A DNA stretch of 64,000 bases from Humulus lupulus (Eukaryota > Streptophyta > Magnoliopsida > Rosales > Cannabaceae): positions 186,594,214 through 186,658,213 of the forward strand of contig NC_084795.1 in assembly GCF_963169125.1 (NCBI RefSeq), read 5' to 3'. Below the pieces are notes generated by a model that worked only from the letters and a program-made list of their open reading frames with translations, made no database searches and had not been told where the DNA came from. How positions within the stretch are numbered: the first letter of the stretch is position 1; every line of letters begins with the position of its first letter. Below are positions 10,592-22,854 of the stretch, one piece after another. A program made the position numbers and the translations under genes.

Positions 10592-13500
10592 ATGCCTCAA
10601 CAATCATCTAGACTTCGCGGCAGTAGGGCCGAGGATGAAAACCAGGGTCAAGACCCTCCACCTGCCCCACAGAATTGGCAACAGATGTTTGCTTAAATGG
10701 AAGCAAGACTGCAGCGAACAGAGGAGGAGCTTCGATAGTTAAGGCAAAAGGCCTCACCTCAGGTCACTGGGCTGCCAGTTCAGCAGGTTGTGGCGCCAGT
10801 GCCGGTTCAACCTGTTATGGAGAACAGGCGGGAACCCTTGTATGAGAGATTCGGGAAACAACATCCTCCCACCTTTGAAGGTGGATCAGACCCATTGCGT
10901 GCAGAGTAGTGGATAAATATGATTTCCTCAATTCTGGATTTTATGAGGGTTTAGGGAAATGAGAGGGTAGCTTGTGCTAGCTACATGTTCAGATAGGATG
11001 CCCGCATCTGGTGGGACATGGTAGTTCAGAGAAGGAACGCAACAGTTATGACTTGGGAAGAGTTCATAAATTTATTTAATGAGAAGTATTACAGTGTGGC
11101 AATTCGAGCTGCGAAGGTTGACGAGTTCATTAACCTAACTCAGAATCGGTTGACCGTGACTGAGTATGCTTTGAGATTTGATAGATTGGCAAAGTTTGCA
11201 CCAAATTTAGTGCCGACTGTTGCGACAAGAAGGGACAGGTTCATACGGGGATTGAATGTTATGATTGCCCGTGATGTGAAGAGTACCTTGGATCCAGAGA
11301 CTACTACTTACGCTCATGTCTTAGACAAGGCCCTTACAGCTGAGGGGGGCGAGGATCAGATTTGGAAGGAAAGCGTTGTTAGGCGTAATGCCAGGAGGAT
11401 AGTGCCCCCTTTTATTGGATCCAGTTGGGGTGGTAGCTCTAATGAGCAGAAGAGGAAGGCCCCAGATTCCTTTGTTCCTCCCAGTTCAGATAGGAGGGCA
11501 CAGGGTGTTTCTACTTGTCGTCAGGGTGGAAGTGACAACTGGAGGAGTTTCCCAGTGTGTCCGCGGTGCAGACGTCGACATCAGGGTGAGTGCAGGATCA
11601 GGGCCTGCTTTGTCTGTGGAAGTGTTAGTCATCTAAAGAGGGACTGCCCTCAAGTCAAGAAGGAGGAGCTGAAGCAGAGTGACAGTCTTGCTCCTGCCAG
11701 GGTACTTACTTTGACTCAGACTGAGGTGGAGGCTAGTCCCTCAGTTGTGTCATGTCAGATCTCTAGTGATGGTTCTTTGTACACTGTATTGTTTGATTCG
11801 AGGGCTACCCATTCATTTGTATCTGCTAGAGTGATAAACCAGCTTTGCAGACCTAGTGGTGTGTATGCTAGGGGATTTCAGACTTTGTTGCCAACAGGAG
11901 AACTGGTAGTCTCTAGGAGATGGATTGGAGCTTTCCCAGTAGAGATAGATGGTAGGGAATTGTCTGTTGATTTGATTGAGTTAGAGATGGATGACTTTGA
12001 TATGATTCTAGGGATGGATTGGTTATTGAAGTATGGGGCAATGATTGACTGCAAGCGCAGAATGGTGACTTTTAAACTAGAAGGGGAGGTACCCTTTTTG
12101 TTTGTAGGGACAGTTAGTGGACTGAGAGTACCAATGATTTCAGCATTAAAGGCTAGAGACCTGATGCAGGAAGGTTGCATGGGATTCCTAGCGAGCGTTG
12201 TGGATACCTCTAGGGTGCTGTCGGTTGGACCGGGTGAGATTAGATTGGTGTGTGAGTTTCCGGATTTGTTTCCAGCAGATTTACCAGGGTTGCCGCCGCA
12301 GCGGGAGATTTACTTTGCTATAAAGTTGGTACCAGGAGCGGAGCCAGTATCTAGGACACCTTACAGAATGACTCCAGCGGAGTTAAAGGAGTTGAAGATT
12401 CAGTTGCAAGAGTTACTTGATATGGGATTCATCAGACTGAGGTTCTCGCCATGGGCTGGTCCAGTGTTGTTTGTAAAGAAGAAAGATGGATCTCGTAGGA
12501 TGTGTATTGATTACAGGGTGCTGAATAAGTTAACCATTAGGAACAAGTATCCACTGCCTAGGATCGATGATTTATTTGATCAGTTACAGGGAAGAACAAT
12601 GTTTTCCAAGATAGACCTCCGATGAGGTTAACATCAGTTAAGGATTAAAGAGGAGGACATACCAAAGACCGCTTTCCGAACGAGGTATGGACATTATGAC
12701 TTCCTGGTTATGTCCTTTGGATTAACCAATGCCCCAACAGCCTATATGGACATGATGAATAGGGTTTTCAAGGATTATTTGGATAAGTTTGTGATTATGT
12801 TCATCGACATCGTGGTGTATTCTCAGTCAGAGACAGAGCACGAGCAGCATCTGCAGTTGGTTCTACAGCGTTTAAGGGAGCATAAGTTATATGCTAAGTT
12901 CAGTAAGTGTGAGTTCTGGTTACCACAAGTTACATTTCTGGGCCATATCGTCAGTAAGGAGGGGATTCTGGCTGACCCGTGTAAGATTGAGGCGGTTAGA
13001 GATTTTCCTAGACCGAGCAATGTTCCTGAAGTGAGAATTTTTTTGGGTTTAGTGGGGTATTATCGGCGGTTCGTAGAGGGATTCTCCAGAATAGCTACGC
13101 CTTTGACAGAACTGACAAAGAAGAAGACAAGGTATATCCGGACGGACAGATGTGAGAACAGTTTCAAGGAGTTGAAGCGGCAGCTGATCACCGCGCCAGT
13201 GCTAAGTTTGCCGACAGATAATGAAAAGTTTGTAGTTTATTGTGATGCATCCAGACAGGGTTTGGGGTGCATGCTGATGCAAGCTGGTAAGGTGATAGCC
13301 TATGCATCGAGACAGTTAAAGGAGTATGAGCAAAGATATCCCACGTATGATTTGGAGTTGGCAGCGGTGGTGTTCGCACTTAAGGTTTGGAGACACTATC
13401 TTTATGGTGAGAAGTGCGAGATATACACCGACCATAAGAGCCTGAAATATTTCTTTACTCAGAAGGACCTGAATATGCGCTAGAGGCGGTGGCTGGAGTT

Positions 13501-15120
13501 GGTTAAGGATTATGATTGTGATATCCTATACCATCCTGGGAAGGCTAATGTGGTGGCTGATGCATTGAGTCGGAAAGGCCCAGGACAGTTGTTTAGTTCG
13601 AGACAGATATCTGATAGGCTAGCTGAGGAGATGACCGGAGCAGGTATAGAGTTGGTGGTTGGTCAGTTGGCCAACATCACTCTTCGGTCTACACTTCTTG
13701 AGAGGATCAAGGAGGTGCAGGGGAAATATTCCCAGTTGAGAGGTCACAGAGATAATGTCTTAGTCGGAGCGACTAAGGACATTTCCATTTCAGAGATGGG
13801 ATTACTGAAGTGTAAGGATCGGATCTGCGTTCCGATGGATTCTGATATCCGGCGGGAGATCTTAGATGAATCGCATACCACTCCCTATTCTTTGCACCAG
13901 GGTACAACAAATATGTACCAGGATTTGAGAGTTTTGTATTGGTGGTCGGGCATGAAGAGGGATGTGGTGGATTATGTGGCCAAGTGCTTAACTTGTCAGC
14001 AGGTTAAGGCTGAGCATCAGAGGCCAGAGAGGTTGCTGCAGCCTCTGGGGAACCCAGAATGGAAGTGGGAAGATATTACTATGGACTTCGTGGTTGGTTT
14101 GTCGAGGACCGCGGGACAGCATGACTCGATGTGGGTGATTGTGGATAGATATACTAAGTCTGCCCACTTTTTGCCTATCAGACGACTTATACTATGGAGC
14201 AGTATGCTGAGTTATATGTGAAAGAGATTGTTCGACTTCATGGGGCTTCGAGGTGTATAGTGTCCAACATGGACCCCTCCTTCACTTCCAAGTTTTGGGG
14301 GAGTCTGCAGAAGGCTATGGGCACGTAGTTACAGTTTAGTACTGCTTATCATCCTCAGATAGATGGAAAATGTGAGAGGACGATTAAGATATTGGAGGAC
14401 ATGTTGCGATCCTGTGTCCTAGATTTTGGGGGATCATGGAGTAAGTATCTCCCTTTGATCGAGTTCTCGTACAACAACAGTTATCAGACGACCATCGGAG
14501 TGGCTCCGTATGAGATGCTTTATGGAAGAAGGTGTAGATTACCAATCCATTAGGATGAGATGGGTAAGAGAAGATATTTGGGCCCAGAAATGGTTCAGAA
14601 GACCAATGAGGCGATTGAGAAGATTAGAGAGCGAATGCTCGCCTCCTAGTGTCGTCAGAAGAGTTATTCAGACCTGAAACGCAGGAGCGTGGAATTTCAG
14701 GTTGGTGATCATGTCTTTCTTAGTGTTTCACCTTTGAGGGGTGTGAAACGGTTTGGTGTTCGGGGCAAGCTGAGCCCTAAGTTTGTTTTCCCCTTCGAGA
14801 TTCTGGAATGGGTTGGAGAGGTAGCTTACAGACTAGCGATGCCTCCAGCTTGATCAGGGGTTCATGATATTTTTCATGTGTCCATGCTCTGAAAGTATGT
14901 GTCAGATTCGACGCACGTTCTAAGTTATCAGAATCTGGAACTAGATCAGGATTTGTCCTATGAGGAGAAGCTGATTCAGGTTCTTGACCGGAAAGATAAA
15001 GTCTTCTGGAGCAAGACCATCGCCTTGGTGAAGGTGTTATTGAGGAACAACAAGGTTGAGGAGGCGACGTGGGAACTTGAATCAGAGATGAGGGAACGGT
15101 ATCTGGAGTTGTTCAGGTAA
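10592..15120 (+). pseudogene. Tekay-1 gag-pol pseudogene with chromodomain-like C-terminus
   Basis: Translation starts at ATG 10592 (MPQQSSRLRGS). Readable domains in order are gag (about 10850-11330), CCHC knuckle [14 protein letters not shown] (near 11610-11650), protease, reverse transcriptase, RNase H, integrase, and a chromodomain-like tail (14899-15120). Nonsense codons occur early, in gag at about 10694, 10907, 10952 and 10996. The frame is also broken near 12623, 13482 and in the 14220-14890 region. The protease motif reads D-S-R-A instead of D-S-G-A. The reverse transcriptase motif reads FIDIVVYS instead of FIDDILVYS, so a catalytic aspartate is lost. The sequence is closely related to the intact copy at 22855-27288. 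Confidence 0.9.
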
Positions 15121-15141
15121 TTTCGAGGACGAAATTTCTGT

Positions 15142-15155
15142 AAGGAGGGGATAGT
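15142..15155 (+). other. Tekay-1 polypurine tract
   Basis: AAGGAGGGGATAG precedes the 3' LTR start TGAAACGACC. The same motif precedes the 3' LTR of the young Tekay copy. Confidence 0.85.
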
Positions 15156-17360
15156 TGAAACGACCCGAATTTGCTAATAGGGTTTAGGGCCTTGATTAGC
15201 GTGCCTGGAGGGAAATAAATGATTTAATATGTTAATATGTGAATTTATGTGAATATGTGATAGAGATGCATGTTTAGTTGAATTAAATATGCATGTGGGC
15301 CCCGTTTGGATATTAGGGGTATGTCTGTGGTTTTAGCCCGTTGAGGGTATAAATGTGATAATGCGATATGTATGGGATTTATCTGTGCAGCACGATCCGA
15401 GACCGTCTTGGGGAGCAGTTAGCCGAAAAGTCACAACGGGGTTGAGAATCCGGCTCAGGGCGAGTCGAGGGGTTTTTTGGGTATTAGATGTATTATGGGG
15501 TTATCGGGTTATGGAAATAAATATTCGGAGATATATTTAAGGTTAGAATGTCTAGGAGGGAGTATTGGGGAAATTTACCATTTTGCCCTCGGGGACGTTT
15601 TGGTACCCCGAGCCTTGAGGTAACCCTATAGACTTAAGTTGAATACAAAAAAACTTAGAATTGTTTAGAACACTCAGAAACTTGTAGAAACCGACCCAAG
15701 CATTTTCTCTTCACTCTCTTTATTTTCTCTAAGGCATATCCAAGGAAAATTGTGGTGGAAGCTAATCAAAATAAGGAATTGGGCTGGGAAATATTTGGAG
15801 CTAGAAGCTTGAGGCTTAAGGACCAAATTTAAAGACTTAATTCAGCAAGGGTAAGCTTTAAATTATAAGAATTTCTCTTGAAGTTTCTTCTTGTTCATTT
15901 AGAATATGCATGTAGATGGGTGAAGGATTAATTTTGGGTTTGATGAGGTTTTTGGCTTAGGTTCTTGTTAGGTTTTGTTGCTGAAACTGTTTTAAGATTT
16001 CTGTGATTAATGTTTGGATTGTTAGGTTGATTTCTTTGGGCGATTGGTTGGGTTTTAGAAAAGAAAATGGAGGATTTTTCTAGGTTAGAAGGGTCGGGCC
16101 TCAGCATTGTTCTTGCTGAGTCGCAACCCTTCGAAGTGTTTAGGTTGCTTGGAAGAAGGGCGGGTCGCGGCATGCCCTAGCTAGGGCCGCGGCGCGCCTG
16201 CCCTGTTTTGGTTGTGCTCTCGAGTTTAGGGGCGGGCCGCGGCATGGCCACATAGGGCCGCGGCTCTTAGTGCTATTTTGTGCTTTTAAATGTGCTTAGT
16301 CTTGGGAACTCAAAGGTTAAGGCTCAGGATGGATTTTATCACCCGGATTGATAGAATTCATGCTCCCGGAGATTAGAGTTATGTCTCAAAGTTATTTAAT
16401 GGAATAGAACTTGATGGATGCATATTGTTAATGCATTGTGACTAGGGATTCAGCGAGGCTCAAGTTAAGGGACTGTGCTCGGGATATCGGTGTTCGGAAA
16501 GCTCGGGACGCAGGTAAGAAAACCCCTACTCCCATAAAGCGTGTATGCAGGGCGTAGCCCTTTGATTGAATTTGTTAATGTTCAGTATATGTTTATTATG
16601 CTATGAATGCAATTGTGTAAATGTTCAGCAAGAGACAGGAACGGCGCAGGCCGAGGTCGGCAGGGGCCGGGAACGGCGCAGGCCGAGGTCGGCAAGGGCC
16701 GGGAACGGCAAGGGGCTGGGAATGACGTTAGGCACGTTGAGTGCAAGGCCGAGTGCAGCAAGGGGCCGGGAGCAGCGTTGAGCACGTGGAGTGCGAGTTT
16801 CCAGGGCAAGACCCTAAAGGATACCTAGGATATCCTCACGGTGTGGACCGCGAATCCAGGGCCTGGTGAAGCGCCTAGGACGGCATGGCCGTATATGTTT
16901 TTCCTATTGATGGCCTATTTATATGCTAAGTGTTTGTTATGCATATGTTTTCTGCTTGAGAGGGCTTTCTTGCTGGGCTTCGGCTCACGGGTGCTCTGTG
17001 GTGCAGGTAAGGGCAAGGGGAAAGTAGACCAACATCAGTACGAAGAGCGTGAAGCGGGGCGTACATTTTTGGCCTGCCTGGCTGCCACAGCCAGTGGATT
17101 TTGGGAGATGGTTGTACTAAAACCTAGATTTTGTCGTCTAATCGACTTGGGTTGTACTTATATGTTGTAAATATTTCTAAATAGTATTTTGGGATCCCAA
17201 GTGTCAAATACTTTATGATTCTCAGTAAATGGAACTATTTTCAAAGTTTATAACTCTGTTTATGATTTAATTGCACTTTTGACTTTAAACCTCGATTAGC
17301 GAGTTAAATGCACATTTTTAAACTCACTTAGTAACGGCTCTAAGGAAGTAGGGCGTTACA
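15156..17360 (+). repeat. Tekay-1 3' LTR
   Basis: It starts TGAAACGACCC and ends GGCGTTACA. Compared with the 5' LTR it has numerous substitutions, an insertion of about 25 bp near 15270-15297, and an extra unit in the GC-rich short-repeat tract near 16650-16700. The insertion is therefore much older than that of the copy at 20457-30139. Confidence 0.9.
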
Positions 17361-18811
17361 CCCACCGTAATGCTTGGCAAATTCCCTTGAGGCCTAGTCT
17401 TCAACATATTGGCCAGCTGCCCTAGTTGCATTTCCAAATTTCTAATGGATGATCTAGTCTCAGTCATAAACTGAGTTTGAGTGTTGGTGAGAGTCAATAG
17501 GGCAGCCTGCAATTCACTAAGTTGTTCTGTAGGCGCTGGTGGCCTAGGTTGCTGAGAAGTTGATGCTTGTGGTGGAGCTTAAGTTATAGGCCGCTGATAC
17601 TATGATTCAAACGGTTGTTGTTGTCCCTGATTATTTCTCCAGGAAATGTTAGGTTGGTTTCTCCACCCTGGATTAAATGAGTTGGAGTAGGGGTTGTTGT
17701 AGGGCCTCTGAAAATTACCCACTGCTTGGATTTGAGCTTGATCTAATGGGACATTGTTGGGATCTAAAGCAGCTTGGCACTGGTAAAAAAGGATGAGGCC
17801 CCCCACACAATTCACACATTACTTGGGCTTGCACAACTTGGGCAGACTTTGTATTTTGTTGCAGCTGCTTAGTTAGAGATGCTTCTTGAGCAGTTAAAGC
17901 TGTGATTGCATCTAGTTCATGAACCCCTGCAACCTTTTATTATTGCCCGCTCGTTAACTTGGCCATTGGTAATTATTAGTGGCTATTTCCTCTTAGATTT
18001 CATAAGCTTCATTAGCACTTTTGCTCATAAACGTTCCTCCCACTGATGCATTAATGATTATGCGAGTGGCACTGCACAAACCATTGTAAAAGTTGTGGAC
18101 CAACATCCACTTCTCAATACCGTGGTGGGGACATTTTCTGATCAAGTCCTTGAACATCTCCCAAGCATCATACAAAGATTCTCCCTCAAGTTGAGAGAAG
18201 TTATTGATCACCCCTCTCAGTTTAGTAACCTTAGCAGGTGGAAAGAACTTCGCTAAGAACTTCTAAGCTAGAGCATCCCAAGTGGTGATAGTATTGGCCT
18301 CAAGTGAATACATCCAACTTTTCGCCCGCTCCCGTAGTGAGAACGGGAACAAGCGCAATCTAATGGCATCATCACTCGCCCCATTCATCTTGAAGGTTGC
18401 ATACAACTCCAGGAAATTGGCTATGTGCATATTGGGGTCTTCAATGGGGAGGCCACCAAATTGAACTGCAGTTTGGACCATCTGCAAGATGGCAGGCTTG
18501 ATCTCAAAATTGTTTGCCTCTACTGTTGGTGGACGGATGCATGAGTGTACCCCTGTGACAGTAGGGAGGACATATTCCCTTAAAGGTCTTTGACCAGCAG
18601 GATTCTTATCTTGTGGTGCTCCCTCGTTCATTTTTTCCACATTGTTGATATTAATATCAGCTGTAACAACAGTGGAACATTCAGCCCTCTTGTTTCTTCG
18701 GTTTTGCTTGCAATCTTTCTCGATCTCAAGATGAATTAGAACTAGACTGTCAGCTCCCCTTCTACTTTGTATATAAATAAAGTACCTGAGATAGAGAACA
18801 ACCGTAGCCAA
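17361..18811 (-). pseudogene. Athila gag pseudogene
   Basis: On the minus strand the N-terminal half contains [40 protein letters not shown] and [20 protein letters not shown], the hallmark Athila gag stretch. It continues with NNFSQLEGESLYDAWEMFKD and, near 17700-17815, the QPNISWRNNQGQQQP region. It reaches LGQLANMLKTRPQGNLPSIT at the Tekay-1 boundary. In-frame stops near 18262 and 17990, and several between 17990 and 17820, break it. The Athila lineage encodes this capsid-like protein first in its polyprotein. Confidence 0.85.
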
Positions 18812-18885
18812 ACAAGTTAGAAATTATTTAAAAGACAGCCAAATTAGAAATAAAATTAACTATTTTAATATTGATAATTTTTCTG

Positions 18886-18903
18886 TCCCCAGCAACGGCA
18901 CCT
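18886..18903 (-). other. Athila primer-binding site (tRNA-Asp type)
   Basis: On the minus strand this reads AGGTGCCGTTGCTGGGGA. It resembles the complement of the plant tRNA-Asp 3' end, TGGCGCCGTTGCCGGGGA, with three differences. It lies six bases from the LTR edge. Confidence 0.8.
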
Positions 18904-18909
18904 AAAACT

Positions 18910-20456
18910 TGTTGCAGATTTTATAGCTACGCAAGTATACATAATCGCAATTTGTAATAAATCTCGATAAGAACGAGTATCGTCCCACAAAGACTGATTT
19001 ATCAATTACCAAATAATTAATTTCTAGTTTCTATTTGGCTAATGAAAATTGGATTTGTGAAATTTGAAAACAAGAAAACAAAAATAAATGGAAATTGCAG
19101 AAATCAAATAATAACAAGAACACAAGGATTAAATTCACTATGAAACAATTAGGAATCCTAATCTTCTCTACTATCCACTCTATTATTCTTTAATGCAATT
19201 ACTACCGAAACTCTTCTCACAGAAATGATAGGCATGCAAAAGTGTTAACTATTCGAGTTAAGAAATAGAAACTCGACCTAATGTGAATTCCCTATATTTC
19301 TATGGTCAATTCAAACAATAGGAAGCAATGAATACAGCCCCAAATCACATAAACCCATTTGATACTCTCGTTCTAAATTGAAATCTATGTCTATTCAATT
19401 TTAGCATATTTAAATCTCACTTTTTCAGATTTTGATTCAAATTCATAAATCGTATGTAAAAGGTGCGCAGTCAATCACATACACAATAAACACAAACTCA
19501 ACAGATTTCAGATGAAGAAGAAATAGATAAATGCATTAAATCATAATAAATTTTCCAAAGAGTCAATTAGAACATCTAAACAGAAATTTAGTTCATAAAC
19601 ATGACTAAATCAAACATAAACATAGAATTTAACATAGTGTAAATCAAAAGATAAAGAAAAAGAACTCTAGGTTTTTGTTCTTCTCTAGCCTCCTTCTTGC
19701 TTAATCTGATCTCCAACTCTAAAAAACATCATTAAGGAAGCTTTTATAGACCCTAATTCCTTTTTGCATGAAAAGAGAAGACTTCCTCTTAAAATTCCCC
19801 TAAATTCCGTTTCCGTGCGGACCCTAGTGTTGGGGCGCCACGAGATAGCGCTGACGCGCTGTAGATAAATCGCAAAGCACGTTTCTAGAAAATTGGTGGT
19901 GCTGGGGCGCTAAAATGTAGCGCCTAAACGCTACAATCTGCATTAAATCATGCTCTTTGTTTCTTGACAGTGCTGGGGCGCAACTTTGTACAGAACAAAA
20001 CTGAACTCATTTCAAATAACCTGCAGCGTCATCTCATCGTACTTTGATCATAAATCCTTTGATATAACTCCAAATTGAATGATTCAAAAATATATGGAAA
20101 TATAAGAGAAATATCTACAACTTCTATTTCTAGAAGTGTTTCCAGAAAGTGAAGAAATCATGGTCAAAATTCTGCTTGAAGTCTCAGACTTGCGTTATAG
20201 AGCATAAATGACATGTGTTTAGCATCTTTAATGTAGTATTTTCCACACATAATGTCTTGAAACCCAACAATCAACACTAAATCCATCGTATTCATCATAT
20301 TTAACATATTTCTTCTTATTTCACTCCATATTATGTACTTGAACATTAAAACCTGAAACAAGAAGAAAACAAGCATAAATCTGCACTAAACAATCCTAAA
20401 TAACTAAAAACATAACCTAAAACAATCTCTAAATAAAACCTAAAATGAACCTAACA
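18910..20456 (-). repeat. Athila 5' LTR, complete
   Basis: On the plus strand it runs from TGTTGCAG to CCTAACA. The last 890 bases match the left LTR at 3207-4033. It contains the same GGGGCGCCA/AGCGCT motifs near 19833-19930. The young Tekay element abuts its outer end. Confidence 0.85.
20452..20456. repeat. Target-site duplication of Tekay-2, left copy
   Basis: TAACA here is repeated at 30140-30144 on the far side of Tekay-2. It is also the last five bases of the Athila LTR. Confidence 0.95.
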
Positions 20457-22818
20457 TGTAACGCCCTGGATAGCCAAGACCGCTACACTGTGTGTTTATA
20501 AAGTGCCAGACTCGCTAATCAAGTCATTAAAGTAAAAACGTGTTACTCAGATAGTAGAGGTACTAGGGTTAAAAGCATTTTTGTCTCAAAAGATACATTT
20601 TCAATACTAAACATTGTTTATGTACATGGGATACCAAAAATGACAGTTTAGAAGCCTTTTACAAAAGTTACAAAGTTTAAATACATTAACAGCCATGCTA
20701 AGGCAAAATGAGCGGTTAGGTGATCTTTGTCCTGACACACTCCTCGATCATGGTGATCGAACGGCTGGCTATGTACATTTCACCTCGGAGCTCTCCACCT
20801 CAGGCTTGGTCCAACTTGCCCTTGCCTTTACCTGCACCACGTAGCACCCGTGAGCCAAGGCCCAGCAAGAACATACATCAATAATAGAGCATGCACATTT
20901 AGCTGTCAGGTCAATCTCACATATGTCATCTCATAAACTTCAAGCATAGCAACAATCAAGTATTTCATATACAAAGCATATCAGTAATCAAGTATTTCAT
21001 TTACAAAGCATATCAGCTCATATAACACAATGCACAGATGATAACCAGAGCTAGCGCTCACAAGCTGCTCCCTTTGTTATCCTTTCATTTCTGGCTCCCA
21101 GTGGCCAATTCGCGTCCCATGCGCTAAATTCATGAACGGTACCCTTAGACCGCTTATACGTGTCCCTTGGCATAATACCAACGATGACACAAAGCAATTC
21201 TCGGGAGCACTTAGTCCCATCACAATCATACATTCGGGTGCAGTGTTCTTACCTTTCAATTCACTAGTTTTCGATGTCACGACATCTTGAGCACGATCCC
21301 ACTCGAGCCCTAGCGCTTACCTAAACACAATCATGGTCAAAGTCAACATCAATCCTCAAGTTCAAAACCTAGCCCCGGGGCTAATCCCGAGCCCCCGGGA
21401 TGTCCTAGTTCCACCAAACAAGGTGGTGGAACCAAACCCCAAACCTTAGGTCAAAAACCCTTGCAAAATACCCCAAAATCCCCTTCAGAAGGCAGGGTAG
21501 CGCTACAGCGCTCTTGGAAGGGCGCTATAGCGCTACAGACAGAACCAAAACCCTTCCAGCATATGGGCCTAGCGCTACAGCGCCCAAAGGCTAGCGCTGT
21601 AGCGCTAGTCACAGGCAGCCCAACACCAAAATTTCCTTTGTGCGATTTCTCTCGAGCCAACCTCAACCAAACCTCTTCCAACTCTTACCCAAACCTAAAA
21701 ACAACCTCATGACCACACTCCACTCATCCCAAGCACCCTAAACCTCCAAACTCCAAGCACATGCAACCACAAACTCAAAATTCACCATAGCCACCTCCAA
21801 ACTTCAGAACCTAACATAAACCAGCTGAACATCAGAACTAGAGTTTAGAATTCATACCTTTGATAGAATTTCGCCCACAAGCTAACCCTAGGCTCCCTTG
21901 GCTTGCTGCTCCTCAGCCCTAAGCTTGAATTCCCTAAAGTTTCATTCAATTCAACTCAAGTACCACAGCTTTAAACAAACCAGAAACAGAGAATGGATGA
22001 ACTCTAGATTCTTACCTCAAGTATTGGTGAAACCCTGTTAAACCTCTGTCAACTCCTTAGTCTTAGATCAAGGTTCTTGATGTTTGGTTATCCCAGCTCT
22101 CCTCTAGGCTTTACTCCAGAAATTCTCCAGAAATAGGTGAAGGAAAGTGTAAACCGACTCAAGAAACTCTCTCTGTTTTCCCTCCTTCTTTTTCCTTCTT
22201 TTTCAGACCCTTTTGATATTCTATAAATCCCACTATCTTAAAACCTCAGTAATACCCTTCCTTAAAATTCAAATGACCTTTATGCCCTCACAGCTAACTC
22301 TAATCCTTTAGTCCTGTTAAGGGTATTCTAGTCATTTTGCCTAATTTCCGCTACTTCCTCGAATGTCTCTATTATTTCCCGCTTAGTTCCCAATACCTTA
22401 CTAATCACCAATAGCCTTCCTCAATGTTACAATAATCTCCAGCTTATCCACTAAATTCCCATTTACACCCCTGAGCTCACCCCGAGCCGGGTATAAATCC
22501 CCGCTATGACTTTCACGCTACTTTGCTCACTAGGATCGTCTCGAGTCATAGATTACAGATATATCCACATAATAATGTGGTCTCAACAATTATCACATAT
22601 ATCAAAGCAGTTATGCCCATAATGGCTAAAATTACGATTATGCCCTTCTAACCTAATCTGGGCCTATATGCATACTAACACACATAGTCATGCATCTCAA
22701 GTACTCAAGTAATCATATAACATGCTTAAGTCATAATAATCACACATAATTCCCATCATGCCCTCCTGGCACACTAATCAAGGCCCTTAAGCCTTATTAG
22801 TGAATTTGGGTCGTTACA
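20457..22818 (-). repeat. Tekay-2 3' LTR
   Basis: It runs TGTAACGCCC to GGGTCGTTACA on the plus strand and is nearly identical to 27778-30139. The differences seen are at about 20632, 22723, 22776 and 22787. It includes a 33-bp tandem duplication (about 20950-21015) and an AGCGCT-rich block (21498-21608). Confidence 0.97.
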
Positions 22819-22831
22819 ACTATCCCCTCCT
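22819..22831 (-). other. Tekay-2 polypurine tract
   Basis: On the minus strand this reads AGGAGGGGATAGT directly before the LTR terminus TGTAACGACC. The same tract precedes the Tekay-1 3' LTR. Confidence 0.9.
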
Positions 22832-22854
22832 AATGAGAATTTCGTCCTCGAAAT

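Larger units (their letters stand above)
8076..17360 (+). mobile_element. Degenerate Tekay-type Ty3/gypsy chromovirus (Tekay-1), full length
   Basis: Two LTRs (8076-10253 and 15156-17360) flank a gag-pol pseudogene. A tRNA-iMet-type primer site lies at 10257-10268 and a polypurine tract at 15142-15155. The flanks are ACCAC (8071-8075) and CCCAC (17361-17365), a target-site duplication with one mismatch. Removing the element restores continuity of the Athila gag-to-protease linker. Many nonsense codons, frameshifts and catalytic substitutions make it inactive. Confidence 0.9.
3207..20456 (-). mobile_element. Athila-type Ty3/gypsy element lacking pol, interrupted by a Tekay element
   Basis: On the minus strand the order is: 5' LTR (20456-18910), primer-binding site resembling the tRNA-Asp 3' end (18903-18886), gag (18811-17361), then after removal of the inserted Tekay (8076-17360) the gag-pro linker (8075-7578), protease (7577-7173), a non-coding spacer, an env-position ORF (5955-5081), polypurine tract (4046-4034) and 3' LTR (4033-3207). 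Only about 1.2 kb separates protease from the last ORF, so reverse transcriptase, RNase H and integrase are absent. The element could only have moved with enzymes from a relative. Its left LTR lacks the outer 650 bp or so, so no target-site duplication is visible on that side. Confidence 0.82.

Noticed and set aside
21051..21712. Pairs of identical short frames at 21051-21712 and 28372-29033
   Set aside because: They lie in the two near-identical Tekay-2 LTRs; identity reflects LTR duplication, not genes.
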